A DNA stretch of 37,296 nt from Palsa-892 sp035556215 (GTDB taxonomy: Bacteria; Pseudomonadota; Alphaproteobacteria; Rhizobiales; Xanthobacteraceae), in assembly GCA_035556215.1 (NCBI GenBank), contig DATMFI010000002.1, positions 1-37,296 of the forward strand, written 5' to 3'. This document shows, in pieces, positions 16,220 to 24,818 of this stretch. The translations under genes were made by a program, and so were the position numbers. The notes under the pieces were generated by a model that saw only the letters and a list, made by a program, of their open reading frames with translations, had not been told where the DNA came from and did no database searches. Each line of letters starts with the position of its first letter. The stretch's first letter is position 1.

Positions 16220-16768
16220 ATGGATATTCCCGATTTCGAATGGGTGTTCGGTTACGGCTCGCTGATGTGGCGGCCGGGTTTCGATTATCTGGAAAGGCGT
16301 CCCGCAAAACTTCTCGGCGCGCATCGCGCGCTCTGCGTCTATTCGCATGTCCATCGGGGGACGCCGGAGCAGCCGGGGCTTGTGCTGGGGCTCGATCACG
16401 GCGGCGCCTGCCGCGGCATCGCTTTCAAGGTCGCGCCGTCGGCGCGCGCGGCGGTGGTGAATTATCTCCGGGAGCGCGAGCAGGTGACGAGCGTCTATCG
16501 CGAGACGGTGCGCCCCGTCGCGCTCGGCGGCGGCGAGGAGAAGCGATCGCACGCGCTTTGCTATCTCGTCGATCGCTCGCATCCGCAATACGCGGGCAAG
16601 CTCTCGAACGAGCGTCAGCTCGAGCTGGTCAAGGCAGGCAGGGGGCAGTCGGGGGCGAACCCGGATTACGTGCTCGCCACCGTAAAGGAGTTGGAGACGC
16701 TCGGGATCCGCGACGCCACATTGGAATGGTTGGCGGCGCGCTTGAAGAGCGGCACGGCGCGAAGCTGA
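16220..16768 (+). CDS. Gamma-glutamylcyclotransferase, ChaC type
   Basis: The 182-residue protein opens with WVFGYGSLMWRPGF, the substrate-binding loop of the ChaC family, which cleaves glutathione to 5-oxoproline and Cys-Gly. The candidate catalytic Glu is in the YLREREQVTSVY helix near residue 89. The C-terminal part (GANPDYVLATVKELETLGIRD) is typical of ChaC. It follows tyrC by 9 bases. Its last 103 bases overlap the convergent gene at 16666-17184; the ChaC frame looks normal there, so the overlap is probably due to the other gene's extension. Confidence 0.93.
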   Translation: MDIPDFEWVFGYGSLMWRPGFDYLERRPAKLLGAHRALCVYSHVHRGTPEQPGLVLGLDHGGACRGIAFKVAPSARAAVVNYLREREQVTSVYRETVRPVALGGGEEKRSHALCYLVDRSHPQYAGKLSNERQLELVKAGRGQSGANPDYVLATVKELETLGIRDATLEWLAARLKSGTARS

Positions 16769-17184
16769 ATCGAACCGCAGGGCTCCAGGCGCTTCCCGTT
16801 TTCTCCGCCGATCGCAAAGACCGGCAATTTGCTGAAAGTCCCGATCTCGCGCGGCGCGGGCTTCGCCAGCACCGAGAGATCCTCGATCGCGGCCGCGAGC
16901 GCCGCTTCGCCGCCGGTCAGGTGGACATGCACTTCGTCATAATCGCCCTTGAAGGCAGGATCCTTCATGGTGCCGACGGCGACAATCGTGCGCTCCTGCC
17001 CGTCGCGTTTCACATAAAGCGCGACGAACTGCTCGAAGGCGGGTAATGGCAGCGAGGTGAAAACGGTGCAGGCGTAGCGGCGGCCGGATTGGCCGCGCCA
17101 GAAGCGGAAGCGCTCCGCCATCGCGGGCGGGGCGGTGAGGGGGCCGGCATCGCCGGCGAGTGAGCGAATCACGATCGGATGCAT
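16666..17184 (-). CDS. Uncharacterised protein, likely SOS-regulated
   Basis: I do not recognise a named family. The 172-residue soluble protein has a core RFRFWRGQSGRRYACTVF (residues 24-41), then VALYVKRD, EVHVHLTGGEAALAAAIEDL and FAIGGENGKRLEP. Proteins with an FxFWRGxSGRRYxCxVF opening recur in Hyphomicrobiales, to my knowledge without a function. The start at 17184 sits about 7 bases after the -10 of a LexA-box promoter, so the message may be leaderless; Met22 (17121) is an alternative start, and neither has a ribosome site. The last 35 residues, Ser/Asn/Arg-rich, are antisense to ChaC and look like a read-through extension. Confidence 0.65.
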   Translation of the reverse strand: MHPIVIRSLAGDAGPLTAPPAMAERFRFWRGQSGRRYACTVFTSLPLPAFEQFVALYVKRDGQERTIVAVGTMKDPAFKGDYDEVHVHLTGGEAALAAAIEDLSVLAKPAPREIGTFSKLPVFAIGGENGKRLEPCGSIQLRAVPLFKRAANHSNVASRIPSVSNSFTVAST

Positions 17185-17186
17185 GA

Positions 17187-17219
17187 GAACAAAACTAGAA
17201 CATTTTTGCAGGAAGTCAA
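17187..17219 (-). promoter_or_regulatory. SOS-type promoter with alphaproteobacterial LexA box
   Basis: On the minus strand a -35 TTGACT (17219-17214) and a -10 TAGTTT (17197-17192) are separated by 16 bases. The -10 lies entirely inside GTTC-N7-GTTC (17201-17187), which is the established LexA-binding motif of alphaproteobacteria. Bound LexA would occlude RNA polymerase. The predicted transcript start falls at or next to the ATG at 17184. The site lies in the 42-base gap after the YdcF-like gene, so it serves only the downstream gene. Confidence 0.75.
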
Positions 17220-17226
17220 TCGACCT

Positions 17227-17868
17227 TTACGGCTCGAATCGAATCCGCAGCACGGCGGCGAGATACTTGATGTACTCGAGCAGAAGGAGTCGCGCGGTCT
17301 GCACATTCGTCCACCACGGCGCTTCGCGCATCCGGTCGGTGACCACCGGAAACGGAAAAAGCTCGGTATCGGATGCTTCGCGGCGAAGCTCCACCAGCGC
17401 GCGCGGCATGTGCCAGGCGGAGGTCACGACGATCAGCGACTTGAAGCCGAGCGCGCGCGACCATTGCGCGATCTCGGCGGCGTTGCCGGTGGTGTTGAGC
17501 GCCTGGTGACCGAGATCGATGCAGCAGTTGAACAGCTTTTCGTATTCCGGCGTCAGCTTGATGAGTTCGCTCGGCTTGGTTGCGGGGTTCACCCCGGAGA
17601 TCAGGAGGCGCTTGCCGAAATTACGGGCCAGGAGATCCATCGCATCGGAAATGCGGGAGGCGCCGCCGGTCAGCGCGACGATGCCGTCGGCGGTGTGCTG
17701 CGGCGGGGTTTCAGTGCGCGGGATGCCGGTCGCGAATAGCAAAAAGCCGCCGCAGAAAATAACGGTGAGGCTGCCGAGCATACCGATGCAGGCACCGGCG
17801 ATTCTGTGCGGCCACGGCCGCCGCTTTCGTTGCGCTGCCGCAAGCATTGATTTGTCGTCCGAACTCAT
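17227..17868 (-). CDS. YdcF family protein (DUF218)
   Basis: The 213-residue protein has one N-terminal membrane segment (about residues 24-47) and a DUF218 domain. The pattern IVALTGGASRISDAMDLL, then LLISGV, LGHQALNTTGNAAEIAQW and VTSAWHMPRAL is characteristic. DUF218 proteins such as YdcF, SanA and ElyC are linked to envelope integrity, but their biochemistry is not settled. The domain most likely faces the periplasm. It lies 64 bases downstream of ftsX on the same strand, so it may be part of the ftsE-ftsX unit. Confidence 0.88.
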   Translation of the reverse strand: MSSDDKSMLAAAQRKRRPWPHRIAGACIGMLGSLTVIFCGGFLLFATGIPRTETPPQHTADGIVALTGGASRISDAMDLLARNFGKRLLISGVNPATKPSELIKLTPEYEKLFNCCIDLGHQALNTTGNAAEIAQWSRALGFKSLIVVTSAWHMPRALVELRREASDTELFPFPVVTDRMREAPWWTNVQTARLLLLEYIKYLAAVLRIRFEP

Positions 17869-17932
17869 CGCGATCCCCGGGAATGATCCTATCCCGAAAT
17901 AGGGCTCTCCAGCGACGGCCTGGCTTATGGCC

Positions 17933-18856
17933 TCAATCGATATTCCGCAAAGTGGAGATTACGGTAAAGCGCGAGCCGAGTGCCGTGACAAGCGCGGTGA
18001 GGGATACCGCGGCAGCGATCTCGAGATAACCGCGCCAGTCGAGATTAAAGCTCGTCAGCAAAAAGGCGGCGTCACCCGGTCCGGTGATGGCGCCGAACAA
18101 CCGGCTGCTGAAGCGGAAGACGGCGAACAGAAGCATTGCGACCGCGCCCCCGAGCAGCGCGCCCTTCAAGCCGACATGAAAGAAGTGGCGCTGAAACAGA
18201 CGGGCGATGAAGGAATTGCGCGCGCCGATGAAATGCAGAACCTCGACCGTCGGCCGGTTGGCGGCGACAGCGCCGCGTGTCGCGAAGGAAACCGAAAGCA
18301 CGGTCGCGAGCAGCACGAGAATGAGAATCAGGGAACCGGCGAGCGTCGCGGTTTTCGAGATCGCCGTGAGGCGTGCGGCAAAGGCGCGATGATCGTTGAG
18401 CGCGGCATTCGGAACGGTGTCGAGAACGGCGCGCAGTGCCGAAATGGCGGCCTGATCGCTGAGTTTCAGGCGGATGAGGCGCGGCACCGGCAATGCGCCG
18501 AGATCGAGATTGTTGCCGAGCCAGGGGGCGAGCAGACGCTCGGATTCCGCCTTGGTATAGACGCGAGCCTCGGTGATGCCTTGGACGCGCTGGACGGTTT
18601 CGAGAATATTTTTGACGTCGATATCGAGGTCGTGCCCTTCGGCAGGCTTCACCTGAATCGTCATCTCGTTGGCGAGTTCACCGCGCCACTCATACACGGA
18701 AATCTGCGCGATGCGAACGGCGCCGACGGTGAGCGCCGCAAGAAAGCTCATGATTGCGACGACGGCGACGAGCGTGCTGCCGATCACTGTCTCGCGCGGC
18801 AGAATGGGCGCGCTGCCGTTGGCGCCTCTCGTCAATATCGTCTCGCGCAGGTTCAC
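17933..18856 (-). CDS. ftsX: Cell division protein FtsX (ABC transporter permease)
   Basis: The 307-residue membrane protein has the FtsX layout. A first membrane helix (about residues 26-50) is followed by an extracytoplasmic domain (about 55-160) containing the VQRVQGITEARVYTK segment, then three more helices near 170-190, 225-250 and 280-300. FtsEX activates peptidoglycan hydrolases at the septum. The sequence is divergent from gammaproteobacterial FtsX, as expected in alphaproteobacteria. The start is a GTG 7 bases after the ftsE stop, with a GAGGGC ribosome site, so the two are translated together. Confidence 0.92.
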   Translation of the reverse strand: MNLRETILTRGANGSAPILPRETVIGSTLVAVVAIMSFLAALTVGAVRIAQISVYEWRGELANEMTIQVKPAEGHDLDIDVKNILETVQRVQGITEARVYTKAESERLLAPWLGNNLDLGALPVPRLIRLKLSDQAAISALRAVLDTVPNAALNDHRAFAARLTAISKTATLAGSLILILVLLATVLSVSFATRGAVAANRPTVEVLHFIGARNSFIARLFQRHFFHVGLKGALLGGAVAMLLFAVFRFSSRLFGAITGPGDAAFLLTSFNLDWRGYLEIAAAVSLTALVTALGSRFTVISTLRNID

Positions 18857-18863
18857 GCTGCCC

Positions 18864-19523
18864 TCATCGGTCGTAGTAAAGGCGGCCGTCGTTCAGAACG
18901 AGGCGCGGTGCGTCGAATTGATCCATCAGCGCGACGTCATGGGTCGCGATCACCACGGCCGTGCCCATGTTCTTCAATTCGACGAACAGACGGAGCAGAC
19001 GCTTGGCGAGCGGCGCATCGACATTGCCGGTCGGCTCGTCGGCGAGCAGAAGCTCCGGCCGCACGATCAGCGCGCGAGCGATGGCGATGCGCTGCTTCTC
19101 GCCGCCGGATAAAATCGGCGGCAGCGCGTCGAGACGCTCGCCCAGGCCCACCCAACCGAGGAGTTCGACGACTTCGCTGCGATAGCTTGCTTCGTCACGG
19201 CCAGCGACGCGCAACGGCAGCGCCACATTCTCGTAAGCGGTCAGGTGATCGAGCAGCCGGAAATCCTGGAAGACGATGCCGATCCGCCGCCGGATCGCGG
19301 CGATGTCGTTCGGCTGCAAGCGCGCCGCATCCTGATCGAACAGTGTGATCAAGCCGCGCGTCGGACGCAGCGACAGGAACAGAAGTCGCAGAAGGCTCGT
19401 CTTGCCGGCGCCGGAGGGTCCGGTCAGAAACTGAAACGAGTTCTTCGTCACGCTGAAGGAGATGTCCTTCAGGATCTCGGCGCCCTGGCCATAGCGCAAA
19501 CCGACATTCTCAAAGCGGACCAA
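18864..19523 (-). CDS. ftsE: Cell division ATP-binding protein FtsE
   Basis: A 219-residue ABC ATPase. Walker A is GPSGAGKTS (residues 35-43), the signature is LSGGEKQR, Walker B is LLLADEP, and the switch His is in VIATHD. RFENVGLRYGQGAEILKDI is the FtsE-type opening. It powers FtsX at the division site and is encoded immediately upstream of it. The gene is divergent from the zinc-ribbon gene across 191 bases, in which I found no clear promoter hexamers. Confidence 0.95.
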   Translation of the reverse strand: MVRFENVGLRYGQGAEILKDISFSVTKNSFQFLTGPSGAGKTSLLRLLFLSLRPTRGLITLFDQDAARLQPNDIAAIRRRIGIVFQDFRLLDHLTAYENVALPLRVAGRDEASYRSEVVELLGWVGLGERLDALPPILSGGEKQRIAIARALIVRPELLLADEPTGNVDAPLAKRLLRLFVELKNMGTAVVIATHDVALMDQFDAPRLVLNDGRLYYDR

Positions 19524-19714
19524 GAGACCTCCGCGAATCGCTCCCTACCCAGATGTAGCGGCTTGTCACGGGCTGCGGCACCCGGTTTATAGGAAGGGTG
19601 GCGGGAAAATGCGCCGAAAACAGCGCTATTTCATTGAAATGGCGCATCAATCACGGTTTCCAATTCGTTAACGCTCGTCCGGCAGAATCCGCCCCGAATT
19701 CCTCCGGGGCCGCC

Positions 19715-20515
19715 ATGCTGATCGCCTGTCCGCATTGCCAGACGCAATTCCAGGTCGCTGCGAACGCGATCGGCGACGGCCGCACGGTGCGTTGCGCGCG
19801 CTGCCGCGCGAGCTGGTTCGCCGAGCCGCCGCCGGTGTTCGCAGAGGCCCTGCCGTTCGCGGCCGGAGCCGAAGCTTCGGCCGTCGAAACCGAACCTGTC
19901 GCCGCCGAAGCTGAAGCGGGCGAAGCGCCGGTGGAGATGATGGACAGCCCATCCATCGCGGTCGAGGCGCTCGCCGAAACGAGCGCTGTTGCCGAGGCCG
20001 AGCCTGTACAGGTTGCCGCTGAAGATGCGCCGAAGCCCCGGCTGCGCCGGCGCATTCCGGTTCGCCGATACCGGCTGCCGCGCCCGGTCGCGATCGGTCT
20101 GGTCGCTGCGGTGGTTGCCGTCGTAGCGGTGCTGAGCCTTCGGGAATCGATCGTACGCATGGTGCCGAGTCTTGCCGGCACGTATGCGGCGGTCGGCTTG
20201 CCGGTGAATTTGCGCGGCCTCGAATTTCGCGATGTGAAGACGACACAGGAAATCCAGGATGGTGTTCCGGTGCTTGTCATCGAGGGCGAAGTGGTCAATG
20301 TTTCGCGGCATCCCGTCGAGGTGCCGCGGGTGCGCATATCCGTGCTCGGGCCGTCCCAGCAGGAATTATATGCATGGACGACGCTTCTGCAGCGTTCGAT
20401 CCTCGCCGACAACGAAAAGGTCGCTTTCCGCAGCCGCCTCGCTTCGCCGCCGCCAAACGGCAAGGAAGTGATGGTGCGGTTTCTGACGCGCGGCGATCTG
20501 ACCGGCAGCATGTGA
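19715..20515 (+). CDS. MJ0042-type zinc-ribbon membrane protein with DUF3426-like C-terminus
   Basis: The 266-residue protein begins with a zinc ribbon, CPHCQTQFQV...VRCARCRASW, containing two CxxC pairs in the first 35 residues. A low-complexity Ala/Glu linker (about 38-110) follows, then a basic patch (RLRRRIPVRRYRLPR), one membrane helix (about 125-147) and an extracytoplasmic domain of the DUF3426 type (LEFRDVKTTQEI...LVIEGEVVNVS...VPRVRISVLG). The start at 19715 is set by the zinc ribbon. Function is unknown; the layout suggests a single-pass protein with a cytoplasmic zinc-bound head. It sits 10 bases before cpdR. Confidence 0.87.
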   Translation: MLIACPHCQTQFQVAANAIGDGRTVRCARCRASWFAEPPPVFAEALPFAAGAEASAVETEPVAAEAEAGEAPVEMMDSPSIAVEALAETSAVAEAEPVQVAAEDAPKPRLRRRIPVRRYRLPRPVAIGLVAAVVAVVAVLSLRESIVRMVPSLAGTYAAVGLPVNLRGLEFRDVKTTQEIQDGVPVLVIEGEVVNVSRHPVEVPRVRISVLGPSQQELYAWTTLLQRSILADNEKVAFRSRLASPPPNGKEVMVRFLTRGDLTGSM

Positions 20516-20525
20516 GGGTATCGTC

Positions 20526-20894
20526 ATGGCGCGGATCATGATCGCGGAAGACGAAAGTTCAGTACGCACATTGCTCGTGCGCGCTTTCTCGCAAGACGGT
20601 CATGAGGTCGAGAGCGCGCCCGATGGCGCGGCGGCGCTCGATCAGCTCGCGAAGTCGCCGCCGTTCGACTTGCTGCTCAGCGATATCCAGATGCCGCTGA
20701 TGGACGGCATTGCGCTCGCGCTTGCCGCCAAGCGCGATTATCCGGCGCTTACGATCTTGTTGATGACCGGCTACACCGATCAGCGCGAACGGGCGCAAAG
20801 CCTGCGGGCGCTGATCCATGACATTGTGCAAAAGCCGTTCACGGTCGCGGAGATTCGCGCGGCGGTCACGGCCGCGCTCGCCGTTCGCGTTTAG
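20526..20894 (+). CDS. cpdR: Single-domain response regulator CpdR
   Basis: A 122-residue stand-alone receiver domain. The acidic pocket is Glu8-Asp9, the phosphoacceptor is Asp53 in LLLSDIQMP, and the conserved lysine is Lys103 in QKPF. The sequence IAEDESSVRTLL...MDGIALALAAKRDYPALTILLMTGYTDQRERA is close to the CpdR pattern of alphaproteobacteria. When unphosphorylated, CpdR primes the ClpXP protease for cell-cycle substrates; phosphate comes through CckA-ChpT. The final 4 bases overlap the convergent TIGR02302 gene. Another single-domain receiver is the alternative. Confidence 0.85.
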   Translation: MARIMIAEDESSVRTLLVRAFSQDGHEVESAPDGAAALDQLAKSPPFDLLLSDIQMPLMDGIALALAAKRDYPALTILLMTGYTDQRERAQSLRALIHDIVQKPFTVAEIRAAVTAALAVRV

Positions 20895-23437
20895 AAGTCG
20901 CGCAGCAGCCGCTCCAGATAATCGAGTTCCTCGCGCGGGCGATCCGGTTCGGAGAAGCGGCGGCGCAATTCCTCGAGCACGCGGCGCGCACGCTGGACGT
21001 CGATCTCGCCCGGAATCTTGACGGTGTAATCGTCGCCGTATTCGCGCGAGCGCATCGGCCGGCCGAGGGGATCGGTACGTTCAGTGCTGCCGCTCTGCTG
21101 GCCGCCGGGCTGGCCCTGTCCTTCGCCTTCGCCCTGCATCGCATCGGCAAGACTCTGCGCGCCCTTGCGAAGCGCTTGCAGGGCACGGCCCTGTGCATCC
21201 ACCGCGCCTTCGGAATCGCCGCCCTCTAACGAGCCTTCGGCGTCTTCCATCGCCTTGCCGGCGCGGCCGAGCGCGTCGTTCGCCTGCTTCTCGGCTTCGC
21301 TTCCGCCGCCTTCGCCGTTTTCTTCCTGGCCGGGTTGGCCGCGCTGCCGTTTCAAGGCTTCCAGCATTTGCTCGAGCTTTTGCCGCAGCTCCTGCTGATT
21401 GCCTTTGAGGTCGCCATAGGCGCGGCGGTTGCGGTCATCCTGCTGGCCGTTGGGGCGTCCATTCTGTTGCCCCTCCTGGCGTCCTTGCCGATAGGTCTTG
21501 TCGCGCAGGCGCTGCTGCTCCTGAATCATGCGCCCCAATTCGTCGAGCGGATCGTTGCCTTCACCCTGCGGGTCGCCTTGCGCTTGCCGTGAGCGGCTCA
21601 GTGAGTCGAGCATCGCCTGCATGTCATCGAGCATCTTGCGGGCGGCATCGCGATTTCCGCTCTTGGCGAGGTTCTCCATGCGATCGAGCATGTTCTTGAG
21701 ATCCTGCGGACGGATGACGCGCGCATTGCGATCGAGCGGGCGATCACCCGCCTGATCCTGGCGGCGAAGCTGCTCGGTCAGCGCCTGGATGAATTTGTCG
21801 AGCGCGGCGCGCAGATTGTCCATCAGACGCTTGATCTCTTCGTCGCTCGCGCCGCGCTGCAATGCTTCGCGCAGCGCGTCCTGCGCGGCCTTCAATTCAC
21901 GATCGACGTCGCTGAGATCGCCGTCCTCGATTTGCAGCGCCATCTCCCAGAGATAGTCCAGCAGCGAAACGAGGTCGGCGTCGTTCTTGGCAAAGCGCAG
22001 CCGCGCGAAGGCCGTGCGGAGGCCAAGATAGATGCCGGTGTCGGCGGTGAAGCGATCCGGCGCAATCATCAGCGCGACGAGCGCCAGCATCACCTTGTCG
22101 CGGGCATTGGCATCCTGCGCGAGAATACGGCGCTGCTCGACGAGGGCGAGCGCAAGCTCCTTGGTGAAGTTACGCTCGGGCAACTGCACTTCGCGCGTAT
22201 CGCTGAGGCCTTCGTTGCCGGCATCATCGCGTGCGGCGAGTTGCAGATTGACGATCGCGCCGGCCCACGGGTGATCGGAGATGTCACGCGAGGTCTGGCC
22301 GTTGCCCGAACGGGTGTGCGCCTGCGGCAGCGTCAGCGGGAATTCCGGCGGCGGCACGAGCGCGCGCGCCGCGAGCATACCCGGCTCGGGCGGCAGCGGG
22401 GTGATCCGCGCTTCGGCGGAAGCGACGCCGTAATCGTCTTCGAGCTTGTAATTGAGCGTCAGCGTGCCGCGGCCGGATGTTTCCGGCTCCTGTGTGAAGG
22501 AAATTTTCGGCGGCATATCGGGCACGGCATTGAACGGCCAGACGATCGCGCCGCCCGGCAAACCCTTCACAGTAAGCGAGCCGCTCGCGCCGATCCTGAA
22601 ATGACGCTCGCTGGCCTTCGCTTGGCCTTCGGTCTTCTGTTCGGTCAATCCGCCATGCGGCGCGAGATCGAGGGCGGAAAGCCCGGTCGCGCGGACGATG
22701 AGTTCGCTGCCGGCCGGCACCGTGAAGGCGGCGCTTTCCTTTGGAGCCGGTTGGTCGTGGCGGATGCCGGGCAGCAGCAACGGCGCGCGGCCGGTGTAGG
22801 AGGGTGGTGTCACCCAGGCGTCGACGCGGTAGATCTTCGGCGCAATGACACCGGAGAAGTCGAAGGCGGCGGCGATACGGCGCAAATGATCGCCGCTTGC
22901 GACGAAGAATGTCGCGATGACGGAAAGCAGCACCAGCGCCCGAATTGCATAGGGGTCGCGCCAGGCAAGCCGCGGTGCAGGCCAAGGTGTGCGCAGGCGC
23001 TTCTCATTTCTTTCGGCAGTGCTGCGATGCGCGCGCCAAAGCGCATCCATCACCGGATCGCTGCTCGCGTTCGCCAGGCGATCTTCGATTGCGGTTGCCG
23101 GGCGGTGGGCGATGCCGCTTTCGCGATCGAGGCGCGAAAGCGCCTCGGTGCGACGCGGCAGTTTCAGCCACAGGAAAGGCGACAGGCTCGCGGCGAGCAG
23201 CAGTGTGAAGACGATAAGACCGAAGATGCGCGCGAGCGGCGGAATCGAAATCCACAAGCCGGCCCACGACACTGCAAGGAAGAAGCCGAGGACAACGAGG
23301 ATCGCGGCAAGCGGCGGCCAGATTTGCTCCCACAGCAAGGCGCGCTGGCTGCGAAGAACCAGCGCAGCGAGCCGCTTGCCCGCAGGCGTGCCGGCGGCAG
23401 GCCGTTCGGTTTCGGTTTTCTCCGGTGCCTCGCTCAA
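20891..23437 (-). CDS. TIGR02302/DUF4175 family membrane protein
   Basis: An 848-residue protein with three predicted membrane helices, near residues 40-58, 67-88 and 165-183. An extracytoplasmic beta-rich region (about 200-440) carries the DAWVTPPSYTGRAPLLLPG motif. A long Gln/Arg/Gly-rich helical C-terminal half holds many QxxLxxxL repeats and a GEGEGQGQPGGQQ tract. The family is found in alphaproteobacteria and, to my knowledge, has no assigned function. The start is uncertain: a TTG at 23437 precedes SEAPEKTE, with an AGG site close by. It follows lysA on the same strand after 108 bases. The layout suggests an envelope role. Confidence 0.88.
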   Translation of the reverse strand: MSEAPEKTETERPAAGTPAGKRLAALVLRSQRALLWEQIWPPLAAILVVLGFFLAVSWAGLWISIPPLARIFGLIVFTLLLAASLSPFLWLKLPRRTEALSRLDRESGIAHRPATAIEDRLANASSDPVMDALWRAHRSTAERNEKRLRTPWPAPRLAWRDPYAIRALVLLSVIATFFVASGDHLRRIAAAFDFSGVIAPKIYRVDAWVTPPSYTGRAPLLLPGIRHDQPAPKESAAFTVPAGSELIVRATGLSALDLAPHGGLTEQKTEGQAKASERHFRIGASGSLTVKGLPGGAIVWPFNAVPDMPPKISFTQEPETSGRGTLTLNYKLEDDYGVASAEARITPLPPEPGMLAARALVPPPEFPLTLPQAHTRSGNGQTSRDISDHPWAGAIVNLQLAARDDAGNEGLSDTREVQLPERNFTKELALALVEQRRILAQDANARDKVMLALVALMIAPDRFTADTGIYLGLRTAFARLRFAKNDADLVSLLDYLWEMALQIEDGDLSDVDRELKAAQDALREALQRGASDEEIKRLMDNLRAALDKFIQALTEQLRRQDQAGDRPLDRNARVIRPQDLKNMLDRMENLAKSGNRDAARKMLDDMQAMLDSLSRSRQAQGDPQGEGNDPLDELGRMIQEQQRLRDKTYRQGRQEGQQNGRPNGQQDDRNRRAYGDLKGNQQELRQKLEQMLEALKRQRGQPGQEENGEGGGSEAEKQANDALGRAGKAMEDAEGSLEGGDSEGAVDAQGRALQALRKGAQSLADAMQGEGEGQGQPGGQQSGSTERTDPLGRPMRSREYGDDYTVKIPGEIDVQRARRVLEELRRRFSEPDRPREELDYLERLLRDF

Positions 23438-23545
23438 AGCCTCATGTTCCTCGCGGACACCCCATCCTGTTCCACTCTAGCATGGCGCAGGAAAGGCAAA
23501 AGCCGGGGCCAACGGGGAAGGGCGGTCACAGTTCCGCGAGAGAAC

Positions 23546-24817
23546 TCAGGCTTTCAGCCAGTCGGGCAGGGTGTCGAAGCCGATCTGCCGGGCGGCGTCG
23601 ATGCGGGTGCGAACGATGGCGGCTTCCTTGCCGCGAACCAGCACCTCGGGCACGAGCGGCCGGGTGTTGTAGGTCGAGGCCTGGACCGCGCCGTAGGCGC
23701 CGGCCGTCATGACGGCCAGAAGATCGCCGGGCTGCACGGCCGGGAGCTTGCGGCCGAGCGCAATATAGTCGCCGGTCTCGCAGACCGGGCCCACGACATC
23801 GGCGGCGATCATCTTCGCGCCGGGCTTTGCTTCGCGGAGCGGCAGGATCTCGTGATAGGCCTCATAGAGCGTCGGACGGACGAGATCGTTCATCGCCGCA
23901 TCGACAATCACGAATGTCTTCTCGGCGCCCTGCTTAACGTAAAGCACTTCGGTGACGAGGATGCCGGCATTGCCTGCAATCAGACGGCCGACCTCGAAGA
24001 CGAGCTTGAGGCCGAGGCCCTTCGTCAGCCGCTTGACCATTTCGGCATAAGCCTTCGGCAGAGGCGGCGGCTCGTTGTCCGGATGATAGGGGATGCCAAG
24101 ACCGCCGCCGAGATCGAGGTGAGCGAGCTTGTGACCGTCCTTCATCAGATCGCGCGCGAGTTCGACGATCAGCGTCACGGCGTTCTCGAACGGCGAGAGC
24201 TCGGTGATCTGGCTGCCGATATGCATGTCAACGCCGGTGATCCTAATGCCGGGGAGCTTCGCGGCTTCGCGGTAAATTTCGCGCGCGCGCGCGAGCGGCA
24301 CGCCGAACTTGTTCTCGGCCTTGCCGGTGGCGATCTTGGCGTGGGTCTTGGCGTCAACATCGGGATTGACGCGAACGGACACCGGCGCGGTCTTGCCAAG
24401 GCTCACCGCAACTTCGGAAAGCGCGGCCAGCTCCGGTTCGCTTTCGACGTTGAAGCAATGAATGCCGGCCTTGAGGCCTGCCGCCATTTCCTCGCGCGTC
24501 TTGCCGACGCCCGAGAATACGATCTTGTCCGCCGGCACGCCGGCCGAGAGTGCGCGCATCAATTCGCCGCCCGAGACGATGTCGGCGCCGGCGCCAAGCC
24601 GCGCGAGCGTCGCGATGACCGCCTGGTTGGAATTTGCCTTCAGCGCGAAGCAGACAAGCGAAGGCACATCGGCGAAGGCGCCGGCGAAAACTTCATAGTG
24701 ACGCGTGAGCGTCGCGGTCGAGTAGCAATAGAACGGAGTGCCGACCTCGCGCGCAAGCGCAGCGAGATCCACGTCCTCGGCAAAGAGGCCGCCATCACGA
24801 TAAGCGAAGTGTCGCAT
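23546..24817 (-). CDS. lysA: Diaminopimelate decarboxylase
   Basis: The 423-residue PLP enzyme makes L-lysine from meso-diaminopimelate, the last step of lysine synthesis. The PLP lysine is Lys60 in CFALKANSNQAVI. Also visible are the HIGSQI segment, the GGGLGIPY phosphate-binding loop, the VDAAMNDLVRPTLYEAYHEI block and GPVCETGD with the active-site Cys. Length is normal. Only one base separates it from the lptM stop, so the lipoprotein and LysA are probably translated together. No lysine riboswitch was seen upstream. Confidence 0.96.
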   Translation of the reverse strand: MRHFAYRDGGLFAEDVDLAALAREVGTPFYCYSTATLTRHYEVFAGAFADVPSLVCFALKANSNQAVIATLARLGAGADIVSGGELMRALSAGVPADKIVFSGVGKTREEMAAGLKAGIHCFNVESEPELAALSEVAVSLGKTAPVSVRVNPDVDAKTHAKIATGKAENKFGVPLARAREIYREAAKLPGIRITGVDMHIGSQITELSPFENAVTLIVELARDLMKDGHKLAHLDLGGGLGIPYHPDNEPPPLPKAYAEMVKRLTKGLGLKLVFEVGRLIAGNAGILVTEVLYVKQGAEKTFVIVDAAMNDLVRPTLYEAYHEILPLREAKPGAKMIAADVVGPVCETGDYIALGRKLPAVQPGDLLAVMTAGAYGAVQASTYNTRPLVPEVLVRGKEAAIVRTRIDAARQIGFDTLPDWLKA

Positions 24818-24818
24818 G

